From positions 434,001 to 498,000 of the forward strand of contig NZ_BBOM01000005.1 of NCBI RefSeq assembly GCF_000974485.1: DNA of 64,000 bases, read 5' to 3'. Origin of the DNA: Streptomyces sp. NBRC 109706. Its GTDB lineage: Bacteria; Actinomycetota; Actinomycetes; Streptomycetales; Streptomycetaceae. The notes under the pieces are model-generated. The model did not search any database and was not told the origin of the DNA. It saw only the letters and a program-made list of their open reading frames with translations. A program made the translations under genes and the position numbers. Below are positions 1 to 9,325 of the stretch, one piece after another (positions within the stretch are counted from its first letter, which is position 1; the number at the start of each line of letters is the position of its first letter).

Positions 1-132
1 TTCGTCGACCATGCGCCGGATGCTGTTGTCCCTGGTCTCAGGCCGGAGGTCGAACTCCCACCAGGAGTCGGGGACGTTGATCCGGAAACCGTCACGCTTG
101 ACGGTGACGGCGTCGACCCATTTGTCGGTCAT
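1..132 (-). CDS. Hypothetical protein, 5' part only
   Basis: Reading from ATG at 132 to the window edge gives 44 codons beginning MTDKWVDAVTVKRDGFRINV, with no stop. A good ribosome site (GAGGGAGCG) lies just upstream of the ATG. The next gene upstream is the WXG100-like gene ending at 196, so the two are probably co-transcribed. Proteins of this opening are common next to ESX/WXG100-type genes in streptomycetes, but that is a family impression rather than a motif. Too little is present to assign a function. Confidence 0.6.
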   Translation of the reverse strand, partial: MTDKWVDAVTVKRDGFRINVPDSWWEFDLRPETRDNSIRRMVDE

Positions 133-195
133 GGCGTTCGCTCCCTCAGTACCCAGCGTTCAGGCCCGCGAAGGCCGGCAGCAGCCTGTCGACGG

Positions 196-498
196 CTATT
201 CGCGGAGCCCTTCCTCCAGCTGCCGGTCCAGATCGGCATAGCCGTCGGCGGCGCCGTCCAGGAAGTCGGCCATGCCCTGCAGGGCCTCGATGGCATCCCT
301 GGCGCCGGTGTTGAACTCGTCGTAGGACTGATCGAACGCCACCGACGAGGCGGAGGTGACATATCCGTCCCTGACCAGATCCTGGATATATGTTCGCAGG
401 GTCTGGAGCTTGGTGTGGATCTCGTCCTTGGCATCCACCAGATAGTCAGCAGCGTCGTGCATGTCCTGGTATGTGACATCGATGTCGCCCTCGGCCAT
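196..498 (-). CDS. WXG100-like small helical protein
   Basis: This 100-residue acidic protein looks like a helix-turn-helix hairpin of the WXG100/ESAT-6 class: long amphipathic helices either side of a short turn at about residues 45-52. Proteins of this class are exported by type VII secretion or partner with exported toxins. The usual central Trp-x-Gly is missing; the turn region reads DGYVTSASSVAF and there is no tryptophan anywhere. A strong GGGAGGGGG ribosome site supports the ATG at 498. It lies just downstream of the tadC-like gene on the same strand, with a partial gene following. The assignment rests on length, helicity and context. Confidence 0.6.
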   Translation of the reverse strand: MAEGDIDVTYQDMHDAADYLVDAKDEIHTKLQTLRTYIQDLVRDGYVTSASSVAFDQSYDEFNTGARDAIEALQGMADFLDGAADGYADLDRQLEEGLRE

Positions 499-607
499 GG
501 CGCCACCCCCTCCCTGACGAGCTTACGCGGAGGCAGGTCCGCATGCTTCCACGACTTGGTAACAGCCGCCGCACGGAAGGCGCAACCACGCGGTGTCCGG
601 CCGGGGT

Positions 608-1498
608 TCAGCGATCGCCCAGAAGCTCGCGGAAGTCGGTACCGGAACCGAGAAGCATGCCCGTGACAATAATGATCATAGTGGCGGGAACCATGAAGAC
701 CAAGGTCGCCAGCGTCGCCTTGGGGATGGCCTTGGCGGCCCTTCGACGGGCGTTCTGCGCGTCGGTGCGGCGCATGTCCTTGGCTATCTGCACCAGGGTG
801 TCGGCGATCGGCGCGCCCAGCTCCTCGCCCTGCTGCAGCGCGGTGACGAACTGGTTGACCGGCTCGGAGTCGTTGCGCCGGCGCAGCTCGTCGAACGCCT
901 GACGGCGGGAGACGCCCATGTCCATCTGGCGCAGGGTGATCTGGATCTCGTCCGCCCAGGGCCCCTCGTAGCGCGCCGAGACCCGGTCCAGGGCCTGGCG
1001 GAAGCTGAGCCCGGCGGAGACGACGACGGCCAGCACGTCCAGGAAGTCGGGGAGCGTGCGGTCGATCACCTCGCGCCGCTGGCGCACGCCGTCCCAGATC
1101 GCCGCGTCGGCGGCGAACAGCCCGAAGGCAAGGCCGAAGAGCGCGAACAACGGCCAGCCGGCCACCGTGAACAGGGTGGCGGTGCAGAGCCCGAAGACGC
1201 CGTAGACGGCGCGCCTGGCGGCGTAACGGTCGACGGTAAGGCCGCCCGGGTGGCCTGCCAGATCGATCTTCCGCCGTTTGCGGTCCACCGCGGCGGGCCC
1301 CATCAGCCGCAGGACCAGGGGCGCGAAGCGCATCCCGAGCCGGTCGACGGCGGAGCCGGTGGCCGACACCCGGGTGGAGCCGATCTCCAGGGCGAGCGCC
1401 AGATCGGCGGGCAGCGGGGTGCTGGACCGCAGCATGCGTATCGCCGCGACCACGCCGAACACGGCGACCCCCATCAACAGGCCCAGCAGCAGCGCCAT
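608..1498 (-). CDS. tadC: Tad pilus inner-membrane platform protein (TadC-like)
   Basis: A 296-residue type II secretion F-domain protein, the size of TadC. It has an N-terminal membrane segment (residues 1-20), paired hydrophobic segments near 115-160, a cytoplasmic F-domain with the LPDFLDVLAVVVSAGLSFRQAL block, and two C-terminal membrane spans. With TadB it would form the platform on which the CpaF ATPase drives pilus or pseudopilus assembly. It is the last gene of the run of tad genes; an 87-nt gap with a tandem repeat separates it from tadB. The ATG at 1498 has a GAGAGAGGTG ribosome site. Confidence 0.85.
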   Translation of the reverse strand: MALLLGLLMGVAVFGVVAAIRMLRSSTPLPADLALALEIGSTRVSATGSAVDRLGMRFAPLVLRLMGPAAVDRKRRKIDLAGHPGGLTVDRYAARRAVYGVFGLCTATLFTVAGWPLFALFGLAFGLFAADAAIWDGVRQRREVIDRTLPDFLDVLAVVVSAGLSFRQALDRVSARYEGPWADEIQITLRQMDMGVSRRQAFDELRRRNDSEPVNQFVTALQQGEELGAPIADTLVQIAKDMRRTDAQNARRRAAKAIPKATLATLVFMVPATMIIIVTGMLLGSGTDFRELLGDR

Positions 1499-1513
1499 CG
1501 CGGCACCTCTCTC

Positions 1514-1558
1514 TCCACCAGGGACAACTCCACCAGGAACAACTCCCCCGGGTACAAC
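1514..1558. repeat. Three-copy 15-bp tandem repeat between tadB and tadC
   Basis: Three consecutive 15-mers, TCCACCAGGGACAAC, TCCACCAGGAACAAC and TCCCCCGGGTACAAC, fill much of the gap between the tadB stop and tadC start. Read on the minus strand they sit 16 to 60 nt upstream of the tadC start codon, so copy number would change the leader length. Function unknown. Confidence 0.75.
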
Positions 1559-1585
1559 GGCAGCAGGATCGGCGACAGACCCCGG

Positions 1586-2545
1586 TCAGACATCGATACG
1601 TCCGAATCTGCGTACCACCACGAAGCCCACCACATACAGCGCGAGCGACACCAGCATGGCGATCTGGCCGCCGGCGCTGGATGTGACCCGGCTCAGCGCG
1701 CCGGGCGACATCGAGTTGATCATCAGCAGCGCGCCCAGGCCGAGCAGCGGGATGGTCACGGCCGTCGCGTTGATCTCGGCGAGCATGGTGCGCACCTCCC
1801 GCCGGGTCTCCTTGCGTTCCTCCAGCGTGGTGGTGAGGTTGCGCAGCGACGCGACGATGGTGCCGCCCGCGCGGTTGGCCAGCACCAACGTGGAGACCAG
1901 AACGGTGAGTTCGCGGGACGGCAGCCGTTCGCCCAACTCGCTCAGGGCCTCTTCGAGGGACCGGCCGACGGCCAGCTGGTTGGCGACGATGGTGAGCTCG
2001 GCGCCGGCCGGCTCCTCCATCTCCTCGGCCGCCATGGAGAGCGCGGTGCGCATGGCCAGCCCGGCCGCCGTGCCGTTGGCGATCAGCCGGGCCAGCTCGG
2101 GGAGTTGCCCGATGAAGCGGTCGGTGCGCTTGGCGCGCTGCCAGCTGAGGAAGGTGTTTCCGCCCCAGATCGCCACCAGTCCGAAGACCGGGCCGAAGAA
2201 CGGCGCCAGCACCACCGAGCCGATCAGCCAGAGCCCGGCGACCACGCCCAGGACATAGCCGACATACTCGCCGACGCTGAGGTCGAGCCCGGTGGACTGG
2301 AGCTTGAGCCGCAGCCGCCGGCCGAAGTCCGTGCCGCGCAGCCGCCGGTCGAGACCGGCGAAGGGACGCCGGCGTCCGCCGGGGCCGCGCCGCGTCGGGC
2401 CCGCGGACGACGCCCCGGTGCCGCTGAGCCGGTCGATCAGCTCGCGGTGACTGGCCCGGCCCGAGGCATAGAGCCGCAGCCCGGCGACGCCGCAGGTCAG
2501 GGCGAGCACGGTGAGGCCGAGGGCCAGCAGCGAGAGATCGCCCAT
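1586..2545 (-). CDS. tadB: Tad pilus inner-membrane platform protein (TadB-like)
   Basis: A 319-residue type II secretion F-domain protein. It has an N-terminal membrane helix (residues 3-25), a basic linker, membrane spans near 90-130, the conserved F-domain with a QLPELARLIANGTAAGLAMR block, and C-terminal spans. It pairs with TadC as the membrane platform of the Tad apparatus. The ATG at 2545 was chosen because it lies one base beyond the cpaF stop, a spacing typical of coupled genes; the longer reading to 2647 would overlap cpaF by about 100 nt and has no family support. Confidence 0.87.
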   Translation of the reverse strand: MGDLSLLALGLTVLALTCGVAGLRLYASGRASHRELIDRLSGTGASSAGPTRRGPGGRRRPFAGLDRRLRGTDFGRRLRLKLQSTGLDLSVGEYVGYVLGVVAGLWLIGSVVLAPFFGPVFGLVAIWGGNTFLSWQRAKRTDRFIGQLPELARLIANGTAAGLAMRTALSMAAEEMEEPAGAELTIVANQLAVGRSLEEALSELGERLPSRELTVLVSTLVLANRAGGTIVASLRNLTTTLEERKETRREVRTMLAEINATAVTIPLLGLGALLMINSMSPGALSRVTSSAGGQIAMLVSLALYVVGFVVVRRFGRIDV

Positions 2546-2546
2546 G

Positions 2547-3902
<1,356 letters not shown>

Positions 3903-3977
3903 CTGGATCGCACCTCCATCGGATCCGTCGCATGGCCGGCCCGCGCCCGCCAGGGGCGGACGGTCGTGCCTCGGGGT

Positions 3978-4364
3978 TCAGTCACAGGGCATCGTCACCG
4001 TTCTGGAGGCACGGCCAAGGCCGTTGAAGAACGGCAGCACCGTGGGGATCTCCACGCTGGCGGTCACCGTGGCCTCCTCGCCGCAGCCGTCGAGTTCGAA
4101 GGTGGCGCCGGCGGCCGCCCAGGAGCTGAGCGACGCCCGCCCGCTGGCCGCGTACTGGTCGGCTATCTCGTCCTGGGCCGCCGTGCGCGCCGCCGCCCTG
4201 GCGGCCGAGCCGGCCTGGAGGGCGGCATACCCGACCAGGCCCAGCTGAAGCGCGGCCAGCGCCACCACGACCAGCAGCGGCAGCCAACCGGCGAACTCCA
4301 CGGCGGTGACGCCCCGGTCCCGCCGGTCGGCGGCGCCGGCGCGGCGGCGGAACGGGCGTCGCAT
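3978..4364 (-). CDS. TadE-like pseudopilin
   Basis: A 128-residue protein with a basic N-terminus, the TadE signature RGVTAVEFAGWLPLL and a hydrophobic helix at about residues 22-45, followed by an exported domain with two cysteines (one the penultimate residue). TadE-family proteins are minor pseudopilins processed or anchored at the membrane. It lies 4 nt downstream of the other TadE-like gene and upstream of cpaF. The single-helix architecture with Val-Glu-Phe is convincing; the exact role is inferred. Confidence 0.82.
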   Translation of the reverse strand: MRRPFRRRAGAADRRDRGVTAVEFAGWLPLLVVVALAALQLGLVGYAALQAGSAARAAARTAAQDEIADQYAASGRASLSSWAAAGATFELDGCGEEATVTASVEIPTVLPFFNGLGRASRTVTMPCD

Positions 4365-4368
4365 CGGC

Positions 4369-4743
4369 TCAGCCCTCCTCGGCCGCGCCGGCGGTGGCCG
4401 ACACGGTCATCGGCAGGTTGAACGCGCCGGGGAAGAGCACCGGCACCTTCAACTCGACGCGGGCGGTACGGACCTCGCCGACCAGCGGGCAGGAGACGGA
4501 GGTCTCCCAGGCACCCGGCACATGCTCCCGCGCGGCGGCCGAGCAGGCCGACTCGGCGTCGCCACGCGCGCCCGCGCCGGCCCTGGCTCCCTCGTCGGCG
4601 GCGTTTCCGGCGAGGGAGAAGGTGTAGCCGATCAGCACGCACTGCCAGATGACCGCCATCATCAGCAGGACCAGCGGGAAGAGGCCGGCGAACTCCACCA
4701 CCACCGCGCCCCGGTCCCGGCCGGGACCCCGCCGGCCGCTCAT
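4369..4743 (-). CDS. TadE-like pseudopilin
   Basis: A 124-residue protein with an RGAVVVEFAGLFPLVLLMM signature helix at about residues 11-40 and a small extracellular domain carrying two cysteines (about 67 and 85). Its start codon overlaps the cpaE stop (ATGA), so translation is coupled. Two adjacent TadE-type genes are usual in actinobacterial Tad clusters. No separate Flp major pilin or prepilin peptidase gene is visible in this window, so one of these may supply the fibre or the missing parts lie elsewhere. Confidence 0.82.
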   Translation of the reverse strand: MSGRRGPGRDRGAVVVEFAGLFPLVLLMMAVIWQCVLIGYTFSLAGNAADEGARAGAGARGDAESACSAAAREHVPGAWETSVSCPLVGEVRTARVELKVPVLFPGAFNLPMTVSATAGAAEEG

Positions 4744-5963
4744 GCCCGCCGGCCCCGGCGGCGGCGACGCGAGGGGGCGGAACGGGGCGCGGCCAGGCCG
4801 AGTTCAGCGGCCAGCTCCGTCATGGCGCCACGGACCTGGCCGCGCGCGTCCAGATCCTGCACCCGGCCGGCGTCCAGCGCCTCCCGCAGCTCCTTGAAGG
4901 CGGCCGGGATGACGCTCCTGGCGACCTGGGTGCCGGTGATCCTGGCGACGAGTTGGGGCTGGATATGGCTGGTTCTCGAGTGTCGGTTGATCACCGTGAG
5001 GGTGTCCTGCGCCTTGCGGATGCGCAGCCGGTCCCACATCCGCACCATGCGGTTGACGGCGCGGACCGCGATCACGTCCGGGGTGGTGACCAGCACGGCG
5101 GTGTCGGCCATCTCGACGGCGGCGGCGTTGGCGGCGTTCATCTGGGAGCCGCAGTCCACCACCACCACGTCGTACCTGGCGCGGACGGCGGTCAGCAGCT
5201 GGCGGGCGGTGGCGTCGGTGACATCCTCGCCGCGCTCGCCCTCGGCGGGCGCGATCAGCATGGAGAGGCCGGTCTCATGGGTGAACACGGCCTCGGCCAG
5301 CACCTGCGGGGTGATGTCGGCGATGCCCGCCAGGTCGGCGACCGAGCGGCGGAACTGCACGTCGAAGTAGGAGCCGACATCGCCGCAGAGCAGATCGAGG
5401 TCGACCAGCACCGCGCCCCGTTCGAAGGCGCCGGAACGCTGGGCGGCCAGGGCGAGTTGGGTGGCGAGCAGGGTGCCTCCGACGCCGCCCTTGGCGCCGC
5501 AGACCGCCACGATCCGGCCACCGGGACCGGCCGGAACGCTCTCCCCGGCCCCCAGATGGCGGCGCATGCCCTCGGCCCACTGGCCGGCGGCGGCGACCCG
5601 GGCGGCGAGCTCCTCATAGGACGGGGGCAGCCCGGCGAGCCCCCGGGCGCCGGCGTCCATGGCGGCGGAGTAGAGCGCGGGAGTCGGCTCGGCCGAGGCC
5701 AGCACCACGCCGACCGCGGGGAAGCGCAGGGCGACCTCGCGGACCAGCTCCAGGGCGGGCAGCGGCCCCACCGCCTCGTGGATCACCACGACCTCGGGCA
5801 GCCCGGTGAGGGACTCCCGCACCAGCGAGGCCAGGGTGTCGAGCAGGGTGGTGGAGTCGGGCACCGCGCGCATGGGCTCGCTGTCGGGCAGCTGGCTCAG
5901 CAGCGTTATCAGGGAGCGCGCGGTGTCCGGATCGCCCACCACGGGGAGAATGCGCGTCGTCAT
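4740..5963 (-). CDS. cpaE: CpaE/TadZ-like pilus localisation ATPase
   Basis: A 407-residue protein with an N-terminal receiver-like domain (about 1-125) and a C-terminal MinD/ParA-type ATPase domain. TadZ/CpaE proteins place the Tad machine in the cell. The deviant Walker A reads KGGVGGT at about 158-164, so the lysine that normally precedes the Thr is Gly; the first signature Lys is kept. The second motif LVDLDLLCGDVGSYFD and the VVVDCG strand are present. ATG 5963 was chosen over 5978 because AGGTGG sits at proper spacing for the former, while the latter has AAGGA touching it. The stop overlaps the next gene. Confidence 0.88.
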   Translation of the reverse strand: MTTRILPVVGDPDTARSLITLLSQLPDSEPMRAVPDSTTLLDTLASLVRESLTGLPEVVVIHEAVGPLPALELVREVALRFPAVGVVLASAEPTPALYSAAMDAGARGLAGLPPSYEELAARVAAAGQWAEGMRRHLGAGESVPAGPGGRIVAVCGAKGGVGGTLLATQLALAAQRSGAFERGAVLVDLDLLCGDVGSYFDVQFRRSVADLAGIADITPQVLAEAVFTHETGLSMLIAPAEGERGEDVTDATARQLLTAVRARYDVVVVDCGSQMNAANAAAVEMADTAVLVTTPDVIAVRAVNRMVRMWDRLRIRKAQDTLTVINRHSRTSHIQPQLVARITGTQVARSVIPAAFKELREALDAGRVQDLDARGQVRGAMTELAAELGLAAPRSAPSRRRRRGRRA

Positions 5964-5981
5964 CGGTGCCACCTGCATTCC

Positions 5982-6731
5982 TTACGGGAACAACTCGTCG
6001 AGACCGGCGTGTGGGTTGCCGACGATGTCACCCATGATGGTGTAAGTGCGTTCCTCTGGTGGAATTTCCGTCTCCTCGCCGGGTGCCACCAGCGCCAGCC
6101 GCACCTGTTCGGCGAACGCCTCGGCGTAGGTGACGCGTTGTGCGTCGGTGTTGTCCAGGGCGAAGGTGATCGGCACCGCCTCCATGGTGCTGCGGTCCTC
6201 GCCGTCCACCTCGGTCAGCTCGCCGACCTCGATGACCTCGGCGTTGTTCACCATCAGCCGGACGATCTCGAACTCGTCCTCGTCCTCGCCGCCCTGCTGG
6301 CGGACCCGGAACGCCGCGTACATGTTGATGCTGGCGCCCGGGTAGATCTTGCCGGCCACCCCGGTGGAGGCGTCGATCATGACCGCGATCTCCTGCTGGC
6401 CCGGCTGGAGTTCGGGCCGGTCGGCGAGCATGTCGCGCTGGAGCAGCGAGCCCTCCCGCAGCGGGCCGACGGCGACCTTGTCGGCGAGCTGGTCGAGATC
6501 GGTTATCGCGGAGTCGGGAACGTAGCGCTCCGGGATGGTGACCTCGACGACCTGGTCGGCCGTCACCTCCTGGTAGGGGTCGACGTCCTCGGCCAGTTCG
6601 TAGGCCGTCGTCTCGGGGCCCACCTTGGACTCCACGTCGTTGATCACCGCGATCACCCCGGCGAAGGCCCCGAGGGCCAGCAGGAGGGAGAGCACCAGCA
6701 GGAGCAGGCCGCGGCGCTGACGAGCGTTCAT
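5982..6731 (-). CDS. cpaB: Flp pilus assembly protein CpaB (RcpC), SAF domain
   Basis: A 249-residue protein with a single N-terminal membrane helix (residues 8-30) and a periplasm-facing SAF/RcpC region. The SAF part (about 45-110) includes VDPYQEVTADQVVEVTIPE, and the RcpC part contains QEIAVMIDASTGVAGKIYPG. CpaB is an envelope component of the Tad apparatus. The ATG overlaps the stop of the 45-aa upstream gene (ATGA), and its own stop is 18 nt before cpaE, placing it firmly inside the operon. Confidence 0.88.
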   Translation of the reverse strand: MNARQRRGLLLLVLSLLLALGAFAGVIAVINDVESKVGPETTAYELAEDVDPYQEVTADQVVEVTIPERYVPDSAITDLDQLADKVAVGPLREGSLLQRDMLADRPELQPGQQEIAVMIDASTGVAGKIYPGASINMYAAFRVRQQGGEDEDEFEIVRLMVNNAEVIEVGELTEVDGEDRSTMEAVPITFALDNTDAQRVTYAEAFAEQVRLALVAPGEETEIPPEERTYTIMGDIVGNPHAGLDELFP

Positions 6732-6865
6732 AGGACGTGTCTACCTTCTCCGGCAGCCGCGGCTGCGGTGGGCGGGGAAAGGGCCGCGGTGGGCGCCGCC
6801 TCGGACTCCGGGGTGGGCTTCGCGGTGGGCGCCGCCTTGGACATGGAACGATCGCCGCCGCTCAT
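6728..6865 (-). CDS. 45-aa Ala/Pro/Thr-rich micro-protein coupled to cpaB
   Basis: A 45-codon reading frame starting MSGGDRSMSKAAPTAKPTPE and continuing as an Ala/Pro/Thr-rich low-complexity chain. Both ends use four-base ATGA overlaps: its ATG overlaps the stop of the zinc-ribbon gene (6862-6864) and its TGA overlaps the cpaB ATG. This double coupling, and the absence of any other content in the 130-nt interval, argue that it is translated. The sequence resembles a flexible linker; no domain is recognised. An alternative is that it only couples translation between its neighbours. Confidence 0.6.
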   Translation of the reverse strand: MSGGDRSMSKAAPTAKPTPESEAAPTAALSPPTAAAAAGEGRHVL

Positions 6866-7749
6866 CCGACGGGACCGGAGGCAAGTGCCCTGCGGTTGCT
6901 GGGTGTTATGGCGCGCTGCCGCTGTTCCAGGGGCATCAGCGGCGAGGCGCAGAAGGCGCAGCGATCCCCGATCAGGGTCAGGCCGCACCAGTGGCACGCC
7001 TCCTGCCGCATCGAGCTGACCATCTGGTAGAGCAGCGAGACATCGGGGATGGCGGCGGCGAACTCCACCAGCTTTCCCGTGGCCCACCAGGAGCCCGACT
7101 CGGCGGGCAGCGGCACCGGATGGAGCGCCTGCACCTGCCAGCGGCGGGCGAGCGTGCCGGTGACCCACTCGCTGCCGAGGCCGCCGGTGGCATAGGTGAG
7201 CGCGGTGGAGAACTGTGGCCCGGTGAGCGTGGCCCCGCCGTCCGGGCGCACCAACTGCGGTGTGGGGCCGGCGAGTACCGCGCAGGAGCGGCCGGTGGGA
7301 CGGACGCCCTCCTGCGAGGCGGGAAGGGTGATGGGCACCCGGGACAGCTTTCCGCCGGAGGCCAACAGGGCCCCGGCGTAGATGTAGTGGGCCAGCAGCC
7401 GCGTCGAGGCGCCCAGCACCCCGGGGCTGAAGTCGCAGACCGAGAGCTGCCGTAGCTGACGGACCAGCACGGCGGTGCCCAGCGGCGGCAGCGCGCTGGG
7501 CAGCAGGGCCATCCGGTCGGTCTCCAGCATCGCGCGCACCGCGTGCAGCCGTTGGACGAACGGCAGCGGCGTGGTGGTCGGATAGACCACTATCAGATAG
7601 CCGTGTTGGTTGATCAGACGCCCGATCTCGTCCAGCGCGGCGGGAAAGTCCTGCTGGTCGGGCGAGGTGAGGACATGCGCGCCCGGGGTGTGCTGGTCGG
7701 TGGGCGGCAGCACCAGGCCGGTACTGGTGACCGCGATCGCAATCGACAT
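6862..7749 (-). CDS. Tad-cluster protein with C-terminal zinc ribbon
   Basis: A 295-residue soluble protein, first gene of the tad-type operon. It has no signal peptide. The C-terminus carries a four-cysteine ribbon, CHWCGLTLIGDRCAFC (about 257-272), likely to bind zinc. The body has an alpha/beta look (LVVYPTT, AVLVRQLRQLSVCDF) but I recognise no enzyme family. Actinobacterial Tad clusters often begin with an uncharacterised gene here. ATG 7749 has a GGGGGAG ribosome site 5 nt upstream. Co-transcription with the pilus genes is inferred from the stop/start overlap. Confidence 0.8.
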   Translation of the reverse strand: MSIAIAVTSTGLVLPPTDQHTPGAHVLTSPDQQDFPAALDEIGRLINQHGYLIVVYPTTTPLPFVQRLHAVRAMLETDRMALLPSALPPLGTAVLVRQLRQLSVCDFSPGVLGASTRLLAHYIYAGALLASGGKLSRVPITLPASQEGVRPTGRSCAVLAGPTPQLVRPDGGATLTGPQFSTALTYATGGLGSEWVTGTLARRWQVQALHPVPLPAESGSWWATGKLVEFAAAIPDVSLLYQMVSSMRQEACHWCGLTLIGDRCAFCASPLMPLEQRQRAITPSNRRALASGPVG

Positions 7750-8121
7750 GCCGCTCCCCCTGGGCTGAGGACCCGTCTCTTGTTCAGCTGTGTCTGCCCG
7801 CCTGGCAGCTTATCGACTCCCACGGACAGGAGAACACCGTCGGCGGATCCCGCTGTTGATCGGGATGGCTGACGGGGAAGGAGGCGGGGAGGTGGGCAGG
7901 GAGCTAAGCGGGAAGGGGTGGGTCTCGCCGCGGACTCTGTCGGGACCATTGACACCGCCGCTGGTCTGGACCAATCTGCTGGTGCGACGGTGGCCACCGT
8001 TTCCCCACAGCACAACTGCGCGCGTTCTCCCGCCCGTTCCCGTCCGTTCTCGTCCGGGGACAGCGGGGAGGGAAGTGCGGGCGCACCCCCACCACCCCCA
8101 CACCTTGCTACGGAGGCGACC
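7750..8121. other. Divergent intergenic region, tad operon / chitinase
   Basis: About 370 nt between the divergent tad-type operon and the chitinase gene. The chitinase-proximal half holds the dre/promoter site listed separately. The tad-proximal half must contain the pilus operon promoter, but no convincing -35/-10 pair could be picked out by eye. Confidence 0.6.
7949..7977 (+). promoter_or_regulatory. Chitinase promoter with overlapping DasR-type dre site
   Basis: TTGACA at 7949-7954 is a perfect -35, followed 17 nt later by a weak -10, CAATCT (7972-7977). Between and over them, 7960-7975 reads GCTGGTCTGGACCAAT, close to the DasR-responsive element ACTGGTCTAGACCACT. DasR is the GntR/UTRA repressor of chitin and N-acetylglucosamine genes in streptomycetes, so the site would block this promoter until GlcN-6-P relieves it. 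The site lies about 150 nt upstream of the chitinase start. Confidence 0.8.
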
Positions 8122-9180
8122 GTGGACGAGTTCACTTCGCATCGACGCACCCCCACCCAGGACCGACGCACCGGCCGGCGGTCGCGTACCGCGCTGCGGC
8201 TGGGCGTGGCCACCGCCGTCGGCGGGCTGCTGGCGGCCGGGCTCGTCGGCGCCGCCGGCGCGGTCGGCACCGCCGCCGACGACCCCGCGCCCACGGCCGT
8301 GCCGGGCCACACCCTGACCGGCTACTGGCACAACTTCGACAACGGCTCCACCGTGCTCAAGCTCGGCGAGGTCTCCCCCCAGTACGACATCCTGGCGGTC
8401 TCCTTCGCCTCCTCGACCAGCACCCCCGGCGAGATCGACTTCGAACTGGACCCGGTGCTGGGGTACTCCTCGGAACAGGAGTTCAAGGACGACATCGCGG
8501 CCAAGCAGGCCGACGGCGTCGCGGTGATCATCTCCGTGGGTGGCGAACTGGGCAATGTCACGGTGAACGACGACGCCTCGGCGGCCGCCTTCGCCGACAG
8601 CACCCTGGGGCTGATGGAGGAGTACGGCTTCGACGGGGTCGACATCGACCTCGAACACGGCATCAACGCCCAGTATCTGACGCAGGCCATGGAGGCCATC
8701 CACGCCCAGGCCGGCGACGACCTGGTGTACACGATGGCACCGCAGACGCTGGACATGCAGAACACCGGCAGCGAGTACTTCCAACTGGCCCTCAACACCA
8801 GCGACTTCCTCACCGCCGTGCAGACCCAGTACTACAACAGCGGTTCGATGCTCGGCTGTGACGGTCAGGTCTACTCGTCGGGCACGGTGGACTTCCTGAC
8901 GGCGCTCGCCTGTATCCAGTTGGAGAGCGGGCTCTCCGCCTCGCAGGTGGCACTCGGCGTGCCGGCCACCCCGAACGCGGCCGGCTCGGGGTATGTCGAC
9001 CCGCAGGTGGTCAACGACGCCCTTGACTGCCTGGCACGGGGCACCAACTGCGGTTCGTTTGTGCCGGACCAGACCTATCCGGACATCCGGGGCGCGATGA
9101 CCTGGTCGGTGAACTGGGACGCCCACGCGGGCAACTCCTGGTCGGACACGGTCGGTCCGCACGTCCACGGCCTGGGCTGA
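8122..9180 (+). CDS. Secreted GH18 chitinase, catalytic domain only
   Basis: A 352-residue protein that should cleave beta-1,4 bonds in chitin outside the cell. Start is GTG 8122, supported by GGAGG at 8112-8116. A Tat/Sec-like signal (basic stretch TGRRSRTALRLG, then a hydrophobic segment to about residue 52) precedes a single GH18 barrel. The catalytic signature is FDGVDIDLE (170-178), with Glu178 as acid; substrate residues YTMAPQ and the MTWSVNWD C-terminal strand are present. There is no carbohydrate-binding or fibronectin module. Regulation by DasR is inferred from the dre site at its promoter. Confidence 0.93.
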   Translation: MDEFTSHRRTPTQDRRTGRRSRTALRLGVATAVGGLLAAGLVGAAGAVGTAADDPAPTAVPGHTLTGYWHNFDNGSTVLKLGEVSPQYDILAVSFASSTSTPGEIDFELDPVLGYSSEQEFKDDIAAKQADGVAVIISVGGELGNVTVNDDASAAAFADSTLGLMEEYGFDGVDIDLEHGINAQYLTQAMEAIHAQAGDDLVYTMAPQTLDMQNTGSEYFQLALNTSDFLTAVQTQYYNSGSMLGCDGQVYSSGTVDFLTALACIQLESGLSASQVALGVPATPNAAGSGYVDPQVVNDALDCLARGTNCGSFVPDQTYPDIRGAMTWSVNWDAHAGNSWSDTVGPHVHGLG

Positions 9181-9204
9181 CCCCCGCCTCGTCCCCGGCC
9201 CGTG

Positions 9205-9234
9205 CCCCGGCTCGCCCTGATGGGCGGGTCGGGG
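9205..9234. terminator. Hairpin between convergent chitinase and PLP-enzyme genes
   Basis: CCCCGGCTCGCCC, loop TGAT, then GGGCGGGTCGGGG; the arms pair over 13 positions with two G-U pairs in the plus-strand RNA. It lies 24 nt after the chitinase stop and before the convergent gene ending at 9315, so it is probably the chitinase terminator. Confidence 0.6.
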
Positions 9235-9257
9235 CGCGGGCCGCCGGCAGGACCGAC

Positions 9258-9325
9258 AACCGGCAACCGGCAACCGGCAACCGACTCAGAAGAATCAGAG
9301 GAAGTCAGAAGCAGTCAGAAGAAGG
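9258..9325. repeat. Short tandem repeats in convergent spacer
   Basis: Two simple arrays: a CAACCGG heptamer repeated about three times (9258-9282), then a ten-base AGTCAGAAGN-type unit repeated four times (about 9286-9325) that runs into the last codons of the minus-strand gene ending at 9315. Likely slippage products; no function seen. Confidence 0.6.
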
